Assembly (NCBI GenBank): GCA_025667525.1
Contig: CM046875.1
Span: forward strand, 527,397,079-527,461,078
DNA: 64,000 nt
DNA from: Glebionis coronaria
Lineage: Eukaryota > Streptophyta > Magnoliopsida > Asterales > Asteraceae
Direction of reading: 5' to 3'
The notes beneath the pieces are model-generated. The model was not told the DNA's origin and ran no database searches. It saw nothing but the letters and a program-made list of their open reading frames with translations. Every line of letters begins with the position of its first letter. Positions within the stretch are counted from its first letter, which is position 1. A program made the position numbers and the translations under genes. Shown here in pieces: positions 44,482-56,291 of the stretch.

Positions 44482-45292
44482 TGTTGGTCCCTTGTAATTA
44501 GTGTGGTCCCTTGTAATTAGTACTATACTTAAGTAAACTAAGTATAGTCCTAACCCATGGTTAAGTAATGCAATAAACTTAATACAAGTAAGTAAATAAC
44601 ACAATGTTTTCAACGTTTGACTCTTAGCTTTATTAAAGAATTATACCCTATTGTATACGAAGCTACAATAGGGATTGAATAGAAAATGTGGGGTTTTGTG
44701 ATCTCCTCACTAACAAGCTAGTCCAATCCTAACGATTGCTAAGCTTGACGATTCTATCAACAGGAGTTTATAACTCAAGTGTATGATCGTGTTTGGAGGA
44801 GAGAAAAACTTGTTTGTGAATGTCTAAGGCATTTACTGCACAAACTTAATTTTCTCTCCAATACAAGCATCCTATTTATAGAAGGAAAGTGGGTAGAAGA
44901 CAATAATTGCCCATGAGCAATTCTTGTCTTATTGGTACAGTGTAGTATCTTTTCTTAACTTATTTTAAGTAGTAAGACGTAAGTCTTTTACACATGTCAG
45001 TACCCCATCTATCCCAAAAGGGTAAGTCACGCTAATTGTGTGATGTACTTCATCTTGTCACAATTCAACTTATCCCGCCTTTTCTTCAGTCTTGGAGAAT
45101 GCTTGTTTTCTTCAGGGAGATCATATGGGGTTCAGTGAGTCTATTGCCACAACTCACTGAACCCCTCACCTTCTTGTTTGTCATAGAAGACATTCGTTGA
45201 GCTTCGCCTCTTTGAATGCTTGAGTCTTCCTTTTAGACTCAGTCTAGGAACTCGAAGGCAACTCACTGAGTGACTTTTCACCCAGTGACCTC
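44482..45292 (-). repeat. Element D 5' LTR, right end uncertain
   Basis: On the plus strand it begins TGTTGGTCCC beside the primer site, comparable with TGTTGATCCC in G. A TATA-like TATAAATAG is on the minus strand at 44872-44880. TCACTGA words recur at 45130-45290, including GTTCAGTGAGT...ACTCACTGAAC arms at 45130-45162 and ACTCACTGAGT near 45265. The other LTR is missing, so the right end could be anywhere up to about 45897. Confidence 0.6.
44872..44880 (-). promoter_or_regulatory. Element D LTR TATA-like box
   Basis: Minus-strand TATAAATAG in the 5' LTR, about 390 bp upstream of the primer site. Confidence 0.55.
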
Positions 45293-45745
45293 GTTTACTG
45301 CTCAATCGGATGTATAGAGCAATTCGGATAAAGATTTCTTTGCATACCTTTCCTATCCATCCACCGCAGCAGACTCCTTTACTGCTCAATCAGATGTATA
45401 GTGCGATTCGGATAAAGATCTCTTTGCATTCCCTTCCTGTTCATCCACAACAGCGGTCTCCTTTACTGCTAAATCGGATGTATAGTGCGATTCGGATAAA
45501 GATCTCTTTGCATTCCTTTCCTATCCATCCATAGCAGCAGTCTCCTTTACTGTTCAATCGGATGTATAGTGTGATCCGGATAAAGATCTCCTTGCATTGC
45601 TTCCTATCCATCCATAGCAGCGGTCTCTTTTACTGCTCAATCAGATGAATAGTGCAATCCGGATAAAAATCTCTTTGCATTCTCTTCTGTTCACCCGTAA
45701 TAACAGAAGCTTTCATTAATGCCAAATCGGACGAATAAGGGTAAC
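45293..45745. repeat. Tandem repeat, about 84-bp unit, five copies
   Basis: The unit (starting 'tttactgctcaatcggatg', with 'gattcggataaagat' and 'ctatccatccatagcagc') repeats at about 45293, 45378, 45463, 45546 and 45629, with a degraded copy near 45712. Each holds two TCGGAT words. It may be the U3 enhancer end of the D LTR or sequence of the host locus. A repetitive ORF across it (45310-45534) reflects a period divisible by three. Confidence 0.8.
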
Positions 45746-45897
45746 CTTGGTATAGACCACTTCGCGTTCATGCCGCCATCCTTACCTGAGAGAGAGAGAG
45801 AGTCTGAAATGAATCATGTACTTAGAACATCTTTCACTTAAAAGATAACTACGTTTTTAGTAGCTTTGATGACAAAGCTAAAATAACGGGGAGGTGC
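45746..45897. other. Unassigned spacer with GA repeat
   Basis: Contains a short (GA)n run at 45788-45802 and no supported gene. It may belong to the D LTR or the interrupted gene F. Confidence 0.45.
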
Positions 45898-48800
45898 TGT
45901 AAAATCCATGATTTTACCATGATTGAATGTAACAAATTTCCACCTAATAATTCTAGAACGCTCATTCATGTGTTATATCTCCTTAAGATGTGTATAAACA
46001 TGTCCATCATGTAACTATACTTTTACTTACATCTTTGTTGAAAATCACTTCATAACCTAAGACCATGAACTTACAACTAGGAAAAAACAAGTAATGAAGT
46101 TATAACTAGCATTGTGTGTACCACACTTAAGACAATTTGGAAATATACTACAATTAAGTATTTAGCCGCAATATGTGTGTAAGTGAACTAGGGGTATACT
46201 TAAACTCTTGGACTAGCCCAAGATCATCACCCTCCTTTGTGATAAGCCCAACACAAGCCCATTATCCCTTTTGGTTAGCTAGACACGGCACATAGGCTTG
46301 TGTGGAAGAAGAAGAGTTGCCTTGGAAAGGCAAGGGGTGACACTTGGCACAATATGTCTTACCAAGGTGAATCATACCTTTTGCCCTTCCCTCTCTCTCT
46401 TCCCTTTTAGCCGAAACACACACATATTCTCTCATACATGCAAACTCACCTCTCTCTTCATCTCTCTCCCTCTCTCTACATTTCGGCTACAAGCTATAAA
46501 AATCCAAAGTTGATTCATTAAATCAACTAAATCTTTGTCCCATCTTGATTACAAATCATTTGGTAGAATCATTATCTTGGAATCACTATAAACAAGCCCT
46601 ACCCAAATCTTTAAGGCCACGGCTTGATTTATATTAGGGTTTTCTTCACCATCTTGAGTAGATCTCAAATCTTCTTGTTCATCTAGATCATCTTTGGTAC
46701 TTTTAAGCAAGAAAGGTATACACTACATGTTCTTTCATTTCTTCATGCATGCATCATCATACATCTATAAACACAAGTAAATAACATGTTAAAACCAAGA
46801 TTTCATGAAGCCATGACCATTATAGGTCACGACATAATTACATGATTTAAATCTTCTAATAAGAAACATATGATTTGAATTCTATGTTTTAAACTAGATT
46901 TGAAAACCATATGAAACCTTTTATAAATCTAAATGTTGCATGGGTTACAAATCTTGTTCTATGGGACTATGGTTAACTAATAATCATAGATCTCATAAAA
47001 TGAACTTCTGTAACTTAAAGATCATGAAAACCATGACCTTAAAGGTCACGGCTAAAATAAATGGTGACCATATGATTTGTTTCCTAAGTTTTGAATAATG
47101 GAATATGAAATGTTACATGTTAAATGGGATATTAAAAATTACAAATTATAACTTATGGGTATAAATGTAGCTGTGGGTTACATATGACTTAAAATGGGTT
47201 AGATGTACATGCATGCTTATATAAACCTAGATCTAGTGATAAGTGTTAACTTAACATTATAAACATGAAATAAGCTAAATAGATCTTATAGGAATATTGG
47301 GAGAAAACAATATAGCCGTGGGCTATATATTGTTTTCTTGGAATGATAGTAACCTTGGGAACATGCATGTAACTTAGATAATCATGATGTATTTTTGTAA
47401 ATATTTACAAGACTTAAAACTAGCTAATATGTCCATCTTGGAAATACCAAGATTTAGAAATATAGCCGTGAGCTATATATGTGTGTACATGAATCTATAT
47501 TTGATTATTAGGTCTTGACATAGTTTAGATCTCATTTTAGACTTATGCCTTGTTTTCTTGACTTGTACATAGTTAGATCTATTTTTGTAAACACTTATAA
47601 ATTACATGCAACCTTAAAATAAGATTTGACTTATCTTAATAAGCTATAACTAATTATAGTTGTGAGACATAAGCTCCTATTAGGGCTTATGACTTGCATG
47701 CAACCTTGTAACACACCTAGATCTAATTTGGTACATTACATAAAACAAACTATAAGTTTTATTCTTCTATTTAGATTTAAAACTAAATATGAATAAGCTC
47801 ATAATAAACTTATAAGAATATCCTAAGTTAAAACTTACATAAAATGTAAAGTAGTGTTAATGGACTATTTAAGCCCATGAAATGTTAATCCAAGACTTAA
47901 TGGACCCAATAAGCCCATTTGATAAAACTTAGTAACTTAATGGACTTAAGATTACACTAAGGCCCATTTAACTAATTAAAGGACTTAAAAATGTATTTAA
48001 GCCCAATAAATGATTTAAAGGCCCATTTAAATAAATTAGTGGACTTGAGATATATTTAAGCCCAATAGATAGCCCATTAGATGTTTAGCCCATTTAATGA
48101 GCCCATATGCCATTTTGAATGTTAAATAAAAGTTTTTATAATAAAATAAAACTCATAAAAACTTTTTGGATTAAAATGACAATTTGTGAAACCTAAGGAC
48201 TAAAACCGTAACTTATGAAACTTGTTTTGATAAACTAGTAAACACAAGGACTGAAAATGTAATTATCTAAAAGTCTAGGGTTTAATAAATACTATTCGTT
48301 TAAACCCTAGGGACCATTTTGGGAAGTTTCTAAAAGTTATTTTGTCATTTTATAACCCTAAGGACTATTATTGTAATAAGCCGAAACTATAACAAGCCCT
48401 AGGTACCAAATATGTAAAATCCAAAAGTTATACTTGTTTAAAATATGGAGGAACTAGTTTTGCCATATTTCGAAACATTAACAAGCCCTAACTCTAAAAT
48501 CTATTTTTTAATTATAATAAAACATAATTAAATACTTAGACCATAAGAATTATGTATAAATTCTTAAGTTTAAATTATTTTATAAATGTTAAAATAATTT
48601 ATGGAAACTTTAAAGTTAAATAAATATTTTATTTTATTTTTTCAAAATAAAATATTTATATTTACTTTAGGAAATAATTGTATAAATAATTATGAATATG
48701 TATTACTCATACATAAACTCATATACTTTTAGAAAATAAAAACTATATGAACGTTGAACAAATTGAATGCTAATATGTAAGTAAAACACCTTACGTTTAC

Positions 48801-50029
48801 TTAAAATAAGAAACTTATTAATAAGTTTAAATGGATGATTATAATACATGAACTACGAACGTGAACTAATATTAAGTAGAATTTTTATATTTACTTAATA
48901 ATGAAACTTAGTAGTAGATGAGTGATTATAATACCTGAACGAAGAACGTAAACTAATATTTTAAGTAGAACATTTTATGTCTACTTAAATAAGAAACTTA
49001 ATTGTAAGTTGAATGATTATATAAATAACCTGTATGCTAACTGATATTAATAGTTAAACATTTTATGTTTACTTAGAAATGAAACTTATATAAATAAGTT
49101 TAAATGAATATTGATGATACTTGAACGACGGTTATTTAGACAAATACCGTAGCATAAATGATCTGACTAAAATCTGTGTAAGCATACATATATGTTCTTT
49201 GTACTATCTATTAAGACTGTACTATCTGATTAGGCATAACTTTTGGCGTGAGCTTTATTTGGATATTTGTATTAAACAGCTATTGCCTACTCCGAGGTGA
49301 GTTTACAGCCCCATATAAACTTTTGATAAAACTTTCCCTTTTGGGAAAGAAAATATGCAAACACTTAATGGACATAACAAGATTGTATAAACTTGGATAT
49401 GATTGATTATTATTGGAACTGTTAAATTGTTGTAAATCGTCGGAATGTTATAAATAGATCTATTAGGGATTGACCCTCCCCGTCTGGGTGAGTCATGCTC
49501 ACTGTGCCTTGGCCGGGACAACAGACGTATACCATGTTGGAACTGGAATGGGTGTCTTTTTGTAAGACACTACGTCCTCATCTGTTGAGGACTATGGAAG
49601 GTTAAGCTTCAGTTTCTAATAATAAACAAATATAATCTATATTTTAGTAAGAATGCTTTGTCTATTGTTACTTCTATGATTAATGTATGTCCAAACTAAT
49701 TAATTGTTAAAACCTTTAAATTCACCAAATTTATGTTGACCCCCTTTAGTATGTTTTGCACAGGAATATGAAGTTAGTACGTGGTGTGTGCATGGTCTCC
49801 AGCATCTAAGTAATCTGCATTATAGGACTCGTCAGGGGTTCTATTTGGGAAACACAAACAATCACTCTTCATCATGTTTAAGACAATTTTTATTTATTTG
49901 TTTAATAAACATGTAATCTGAATTGGCTAACTCTTTATCTTATGCTCTATGGACTATATGCTATCGATCCACCCTAGTGACATCTCCATGGATATTTCCG
50001 CGTATTTTGACCCTACCCGGGGTGTCACA
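45898..50029 (+). repeat. Element E: candidate 4.1-kb solo LTR
   Basis: The block starts TGTAAAATCC and ends GGGGTGTCACA, TG...CA ends in the style of plant gypsy LTRs. It has no coding sequence. The interior has a CT-rich stretch (46380-46490) with TATAAAAAT near 46494, GCCCATTTA/TTAAGCCCA words at 47860-48110, an AT-rich part (48480-49140) and GC-richer sequence near its end (49450-49560). No primer site or polypurine tract is attached. The flanks (GGTGC left, ACGCA right) do not form a target duplication, so the boundaries or the solo-LTR reading may be wrong. Confidence 0.45.
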
Positions 50030-50112
50030 ACGCACTTCCCCCTGCTGAGGAAGTCTCCTTGTGGGGGGAATGTGTGGTCTCAGCTTTCGTAGAAGACTTC
50101 TCTGGGTCGTCA
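50030..50112 (-). pseudogene. Gene F, exon 3 fragment
   Basis: After a GT-AG intron (50113-50189) the frame continues with an acidic Ser-Asp-Asp stretch and a His/Lys/Ser-rich end. It is cut by element E at 50029. The phase across the intron fits: the previous exon ends with two bases of a codon (AG) and this one begins with T. Confidence 0.6.
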
Positions 50113-50189
50113 CTGATACATAGGAATGGTGGTGAGATAAAAAAAACATCATGAGAGCTTACACTACAAATGTGTAGGAAGAAAGTTAC
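50113..50189 (-). other. Gene F intron 2 (inferred)
   Basis: It has a GTAAC donor, a T-rich stretch and a TATCAG acceptor on the minus strand; 77 bp long. The junction preserves reading frame. Confidence 0.55.
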
Positions 50190-50619
50190 CTTAAGTTGAT
50201 GGTGACTGGAGGAGTGCGAGGGGGAGTCTTCTTGAGGTTCTCTTCGAACTCTTCTTCAGTTGTGCGCACCTCCTTCCAGGAGGGACCAGCCCCGGTGCGC
50301 GCAGCTTTGCGGGAAGACGATGGGGGGCTCCTTTGTCTCTTCCCCAAGGTAGAGGTGTCTTTTTCATCAAATTCTTCTTCGCCTTTCTCAGCGTCCTTGG
50401 TTAGGTTATTCGAAGACAACGAGGAGCCGAGGAAAGGCGGTGGTGGCTGTTGTACTACTGGTGGTTGTTGTGCTGATGGTGAGGGTGGTGGCTGATCCGT
50501 GCCTGTGTCATCATTTTCTTGGGCAGCGGATGCTTCCCTGACCTCCAGGTCCATGGTGTTCCTCTGGGTACGGTCTTGGAGGGATTCTTTATTTTCCCTC
50601 TCAGGACGAGAGTATACTA
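50190..50619 (-). pseudogene. Gene F, exon 2 main part
   Basis: The frame (Met at 50554, but open further upstream to the G insertion) gives a low-complexity polar protein region: QENDDTGTDQPPPSPSAQQP, poly-Pro, then basic KRQRSPPSSSRKAARTG and an acidic EEEFEENLKK. It joins in frame with the fragment at 62499-62546 across the TACTA duplication of element G. Such regions follow the conserved domain in the 'transposase (putative), gypsy type' family of plants. Function unknown. Confidence 0.6.
50615..50619. repeat. Element G target-site duplication, left copy (TACTA)
   Basis: TACTA directly precedes the left LTR and recurs at 62494-62498. Confidence 0.93.
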
Positions 50620-51135
50620 TGTTGATCCCAAACTTAGATCGATTAAGCTTGTGTATACAAGATTAGATCAAGTTATACACGTAGAGAAACTTTGTTTATG
50701 TACAAAGTAATCTAAGTGTTATGCGAAATTAACACTTAAACAAGAACGCACAAAGGATGTAAACATACTTTCACTTGATTGATAATAATGAACTTGCTTA
50801 CAATGAAAGTGTTTAACGTATGAAAAACTTATATTGAAACATAACCTAAAGGTCTTCTTTTATAGACATAAGAAGCCTTGTACAAGAGTCTACGTATGAA
50901 CTATTCTAGGTAAAGATAATTATAGAAAATACAATGTTGAACTTATCTTTACTAGAAACAAACTAGAAACAAAATACGCGTAGATAATATCTTTCTATCA
51001 GTGCTTGTCTTCAACCTATCAACGCTTGACTTCTTCTTGTCAACGCTTGATTTGTCAGCGTTTGTTTTCTTCCCATCAACGCTTGTTTTACTCTTGTCAG
51101 CGCTCAAGTGGACTGGCTACATTTTATTCCTAACA
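50620..51135 (-). repeat. Element G 3' LTR (left)
   Basis: It starts TGTTGATCCC and ends TTCCTAACA. Five motif copies (TCAACGCTTG, TCAGCGTTTG and alike) occur at 51019-51106. A TATAAAAG lies on the minus strand near 50856-50863. Confidence 0.95.
51019..51106. repeat. G motif cluster in the left LTR
   Basis: Five GTCARCGYT-like copies begin at about 51019, 51039, 51054, 51076 and 51096, spaced 15-22 bp. The right LTR has the same cluster near 62376-62465. Confidence 0.85.
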
Positions 51136-51151
51136 ATCCTCCCCTAAACTT
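51136..51151 (-). promoter_or_regulatory. Element G polypurine tract
   Basis: The minus strand reads AAGTTTAGGGGAGGAT immediately before the 3' LTR. The same ATCCTCCCCTAAAC appears in H at 63571. Confidence 0.85.
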
Positions 51152-51304
51152 GATATCTACTCTAGTGATCAAGTTTCTGAATAAAAATTAAGAACTAGGA
51201 GGAATCTTACAACTTCTTATCATATTGGTAATAAACATGTCTGATCAAATCTTTGGCCACGTCATTTGAATAGTCAATCTCCTGCTGTGTTGTCTTCCTC
51301 TTCT

Positions 51305-54220
51305 TTAAACTTCTTTGGACATGGAATACTGACCATCTACAAGAAGATACTCAACAAACTTTGTAGAGCTCAAATAATATACACCAGCAGCTGAATACAA
51401 ACGCCATTGAAGACCACTGAGATCATCTTCAAGATCCTTCCAAACAGCAGGATCTTCATCTTTTGGTCCACACATTCTCTTGAATGTTGACCAAAGTTTT
51501 ATTCCATTGACTGAAGTAGGAGCTTCAGTCTCATACTTGGCTTCCAACAACCTCCAAAGGTCTACCAAGTCTTCTCTATCCACACTTGCAAAGAGAGATA
51601 TAAGTGTAGTAAAAGTGTGTACCTCTTTTCCATACCTGCCAATCTTCCAAAACCCACTTTCATCTTCTTCATAGCTTATAATAGGGTTTCTGGCATCAAG
51701 AGGTAACACTTGTACCATATCTGAAGCTTCCAAAGGTGAGAGCTTGATGCTCCTTCTTATAACAGCTTCACTGGGCTTCAATCTATCCATATCTTTAGGA
51801 AACTCAAGAGGAACTCCCTTCTTCAAAGGTCTTGGAACAATCATTGCCTTCTTAAGCTCCATCTCTTCTGCAAGTTCTTCTTTCCTTTCATCTGAAAGAA
51901 GTCTGATAGTATTCATTTCCTGCACTTTTGCCCAAATGGGATAAGCCTTGTACTCCAACTCTTCAAAGGATAATCCCAACAATTTCTTATAGGTCCATCC
52001 TGTTCCATGACATCTGAGTAGCATGTAGTACAGCTCCCTTCTATCCCTCTTCAGCATTGAGAGAACATTGCTAGCTTTGTGTTTCAGAATTACCTTGCAG
52101 TCTTTTTGTACTCTTAGAAGAATCTCCAAACCCCATATTTGGTCTGAAATAGTCAAATCTGGATTCTCCATACACCCATCTTCCCAAGCATGGTACATCT
52201 GAACAACTTCTGGCATATCAAATTCCACTTGTAATTTCAACTCACTAAGCTTCTCTCTTGCCAAATCATCACCATATTCAAGTCTCTCAGGTTGTTCTAT
52301 TATCATTACACTTGAATCTGAACTAGCTTCGTCACTTCCTTCTCGTTCCTCTGAAGTGGCAACAAATGGTGATTCACCAACCTTCTTCCTTTCTTGTTCC
52401 ACAAGTTGTGCAGCCAACCTTCTATCAAATTCTACCTGTGCTGCATCCTTTGGAACTTCTACTTCTACCATGATTCCTTTACCCTTATCTAATGGATCAA
52501 TGATGGGTAAGGATGATGGTAATACCTGTGAAGATACTTCTTTGATGATAGCTGATGATTAGAATACATCAACCTCATCTGCAGGTCTGTCAACGCTCAA
52601 ATTTCTTGTGTCAGCGCCCAATTTGCTCATGTTAGCGCTTGGTATGTCAGCGTTCAAATTTTGCTTGTCAACGCCCAAATTACTTGTCTCGGCGCCTCTT
52701 GTAATTTGCTCCAACATAGCTGTAAAAGACAAGTCTAAATTTGTAGGAGTTACCAGAGATCTAACAAAACCTGGTTGCTTCTTCAATTCAGTTAGGGCCT
52801 CAGCAATACCCAAAGATTCACCATCATGTGAGCCTATACCACTCACATTAATCTGCTCATCCTCCCCTTTGGAAGATTCCTCCATCCCACGCCTTGTGCT
52901 AGCATTCTCCAAAATGACAATCCTCTCCCTCAATTGCTTGAGTCCAAGGCCATTTGTACTGACAATTTGTACCAAGTCTGCATTTTGCTTTTGTAAGCTA
53001 ATGCAGACAGCCGTTAATTCCATTAAGGTGTATGGTTCCAATCTGCCCTCCTCTAAAATGGGTATTTGACCTCCCAAGTTAGATTCATGGGGCATGGATG
53101 AGGTCTTAAAGATGTTAGGACTGTCTTGGCCTGCATCTAAGCCAGAACCAATTGTCCCAGCCTCATCTATAGCACCAACCACACTTGTGGTGGTGGTTCT
53201 CTCTGCTACATGGCTAGGACCACTAGAGGAGAACACTCCAGTAGTCTTTTGGCGTTTTTGCAACCTATATTGAGGTAGGGTAGAAGATGATGTGGATTTA
53301 GTGGATGTAGGAAGGTTAAGGGGTGTTTGTGTCTGAGAAGGAAATGTGTCAACGTTTGGATTACTTGTATCAACGCCAACATTTAATGTGTCAGCGTCAA
53401 AGGGTTCTTGGTCAATTTCCATGTGTTGAGGTGAAGGTAAAGGTTCTGGTATTGGGTCAAGTTGTAGTTGTGGGTCTGGTTGAGGTTGTGCTGCTTCAAT
53501 AACAGCAAGCATAGCTTGGGTGAGGGGTAATTCACGGCGAGGGGGTGAGTTCATCTTTGTAAAAATAGTTTTCTTTTGCACAGGGATCTCATAAAAGTCA
53601 TCATGATCCCTTGTGCAGTAATTTTGCACATCAAAAACCATTTGTAAAAATCTGGGATAAGACAAAGTCATCTTACTCCCTTTGTTTTTACACATGCCCT
53701 CAAAAATCATTTTTGAATAATTAAACTTTTTCCCAGTTGCAGTACACTTGGGACTCAAACATTGTAAGAGGACATGTATTAGGTACTTCCAGGCTGGGGG
53801 AAACTCTTGGTTATGATATTTGTTTAAAGTTCCCTCATCAGGGAAAGGATAACCCAAAGCCCGAAGCCCTTGTTCTATTTCATGAATGGGGAGGGTGGTT
53901 ATACCATCTGCATCATCAAGATGCAAAGCCTGGCGAACCAAGGCTTCAGTAACCACCCATGTACGCCCATGAACAATAGATGATAATGTAGTCACATTAT
54001 TAACTGTTGAGGAACTGACAGTGTTCCTAAACTGTTTAATATGCGTGACAGAGATGACAGGAGCATGAGAAAGAGCATACCTAATTGGGGATGCATTCAA
54101 ATACGCCACCATGTGGGTGTATTGTGGAAACAGAGTGTCATCAGCGTCCAAATATGCAATCATGTTGTGTTGACTACTGAATCCTAATACCAAATCACTT
54201 GGTTTAAATTTTGGTGCCAT
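51305..54220 (-). pseudogene. Element G third coding region (ORF3), split by one stop
   Basis: Two ORFs, 54220-52559 (553 aa) and 52471-51305 (388 aa), are in the same frame: after the TAA at 52559 the frame is open for 29 codons to the Met at 52471. The first part starts MAPKFKPSDLVLGFSSQHNM, with a conserved-looking globular amino end (WKYLIHVLLQCLSPK, FNYSKMIFEGM), then a Ser/Thr/Pro-rich stretch and a likely coiled region (LVQIVSTNGLGLKQLRERIV). The second has EFDRRLAAQLVEQERKK and further charged helical regions. It occupies the place of the extra, sometimes envelope-like, ORF of SIRE elements, but I see no signal peptide or transmembrane segment. Function unknown. Confidence 0.7.
52589..52695. 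repeat. G motif cluster inside ORF3
   Basis: Six GTCARCGYY-like copies at 15-20-bp spacing. On the coding strand they read as repeated Gly/Ser-Ala/Val-Asp units. Another cluster lies at 53348-53400. Confidence 0.8.
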
Positions 54221-55472
54221 TGTTGAAGAAAGCTGTTTGTGAATGATTTAGAAAGATGAATTATAGGAGAAAATTGTTAGACAAGAATATGAGGTACCCT
54301 GTTTAAAAATAGGAGCCAAATATATAGGAGAGATAAGTGTATGTGATTGGTAAAAAATGAGGCAACGATTTTCAAAATATAATCATGAAAATATTGAAAA
54401 GGAAATAAGTTATCTCATGCATTAATTAAAAGTTATCTGCTCCCAAAATTACGGCCCAAAAATTCGTCAAAAATAACAACTGGGTAGGTCCCAATGAGTG
54501 TCAACGGTCAAAAATAACCCATCAACGTCCAACGGATATATTCTTGTCAACGTTTACCAAAGCCATGTCAGCGTCTAAATTGGTCATAACAACGCTTGGA
54601 AAAATACTTGTCAGCTTCCAAAAATAAAAGTAATAAAAATGAAAAAGGACCTTAACAAAGTAATTTATTCTAGTGAAGATAACCTATAAGTTGATAATTA
54701 TTATAGGGCGGCAAGCACTGTCCAGTTATGCACACTTGCTTATGCAAGATAGACATAACAGTCCTCTAGTGTCCCTTGCTAACCAAAACTCTTAACAACT
54801 AAGTTATCTCATAAAATTCCTTGTAACTCCCAGGTAAACCCATGATAAAATCATTCCCAAGTCTCCCAACAGACTACAACCAATTCTAGGCCAAAAATGT
54901 CTTGGCAGCATGCATAGTATATCAACTTTGCATGCTACAGTGCCTCATGATTTAGTAAAACTAACTCATACTCACCTGTGGACACAATTTAGAATTGTGA
55001 TAAGAGTATTATAAGAATACCCAAAAGTCCTAAAGGTTCCTAAAACCTCCCCTTAAACTGTGATACATAAGTGGCTCAAAAATATGCACGAACATAAAAA
55101 TTTATGTCAAGATAGGAATATAAATATTCCAACCATCATCCAGAAATAAAAACATGCTCAAATGATTCTCCAAGGATCCATAAGCAACTCTGTATCCAAT
55201 GGTACAATGCTAACACCACCTGCACATTTAGATCAAAAACCACAAAACTAACATTGTTGCTGACAACGTCCCGATAACACTTGTCAGCGTTAAGGGAACC
55301 TTTGTCAGCATTAGACAAATATATTGCTGACAACGTCACAATAACACTTATCAGCATTAAGGTAACCTTTGTCAGTGTTAGACAAATATAGTGGAAAATC
55401 TAAATCCTTAAAAAGACCAATAACAATGCATTATCCTGTACATACTTTTACAAAAAGATCCCAAAACACATA
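54221..55472 (-). other. Element G spacer between RNase H and ORF3
   Basis: There is no supported ORF. Motif clusters lie at 54497-54620 and 55255-55385, including a repeated unit with 'gctgacaacgtc', 'gtcagcgttaagg' and 'gtcagcattagacaaatat'. It may carry the signals for ORF3 expression, such as a splice acceptor; none is certain. Confidence 0.6.
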
Positions 55473-56291
55473 TTAAGTAAGATTGATCATTCCAATACTT
55501 GTTACCAAGTATTGGAACCTTCCAGCATCAAAAGGTTTAGTTAATAAATCAGACACATTTTCTTCTGTATCAACCCTATCTGGTTGTATTAAACCCTTTT
55601 CAAAACAATCCCTTATAAAATGATGTCTAATTTCTATGTGTTTTGTTTTAGAATGATGTACATGATTTTTAATAATGCATAAAATGTTGTTATTGTCAAC
55701 AAAAATCTTGGTATGCATGAAATTATACCCATAATCCAACAGCTGGTTCTGAATCCATAAGACTTGTCCACAACAAGCAGCTGCTGCAACATACTCTGCT
55801 TCAGTTGTAGAATTGGCCACCACTGTTTGTTTCTTGCATTGCCAAGAGATCAACCTACTCCCAAGAAACTGATATCCACCAGTTGTAGATTTTCTATCAA
55901 ACTTATCACCTCCATAGTTACTGTCTGAATATGCAATAATCTCCAATGGTGAATCTTTTGGGTACCACAAGCCAAGATCTAGATAACATCTAAGGTACCT
56001 AAAGATTCTTTTGACAACATAAAGGTGACATTCTTTGGGAGTCACTTGATGGCGTGCACAAGCACACACAGCAAACATAATGTCAGGTCTTGAGGCTGTG
56101 AGATACATCAATGAACCAATCATTGATCTATAGTGCCTGACATCCACATCTTTTCCATCTCCAACTTTTCCCCAAGGGTGTTCTCTATCCATAGGAGTAG
56201 TAGCCCTCTTTTCATGTGGAGAAAAGCCAAACTTCTTCAAGATCTCTGCCACATATTTATCTTGAGAGATGAAGATACCATCTTCTTTCTA
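55473..56291 (-). pseudogene. Element G RNase H and RT end
   Basis: The 56252-55473 frame continues from RT: KKFGFSPHEKRATTPMDREH, SLMYLTASRPDIMFAVC, LRCYLDLGLWYPKDSPLEII. RNase H motifs AYSDSNYGG (first Asp), TTEAEYVAAAACCGQVLW (Glu) and FVDNNNILCII (Asp) follow, then SKTKHIEIRHHFIRD and LLTKPFDAGRFQYL. All three acidic sites are present. An in-frame stop lies near 56292 between this frame and RT. Confidence 0.88.

Larger units (their letters stand above)
24470..45292 (-). mobile_element. Element D: Ty1/copia retrotransposon, interrupted by C
   Basis: Minus-strand order: 5' LTR from 44482, primer site 44468-44479, gag (44411 down), protease and integrase start (41493-40987), element C insertion, rest of integrase, RT, RNase H (to 24564). 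Protease-integrase-RT-RNase H is the Ty1/copia order. The large gag with additional zinc-knuckle regions suggests the SIRE-like group. The 3' LTR is not visible because element A is inserted at 24470. The right boundary of the 5' LTR is uncertain, so the end given is approximate. Confidence 0.82.

Noticed and set aside
45310..45534. Repetitive 74-aa plus-strand ORF
   Set aside because: A repeat period near 84 bp (divisible by three) keeps a frame open by itself.
45293..45745. Regular repeats that might look like a CRISPR array
   Set aside because: Units of about 84 bp are contiguous with no unique spacers, and the context is a plant retroelement.
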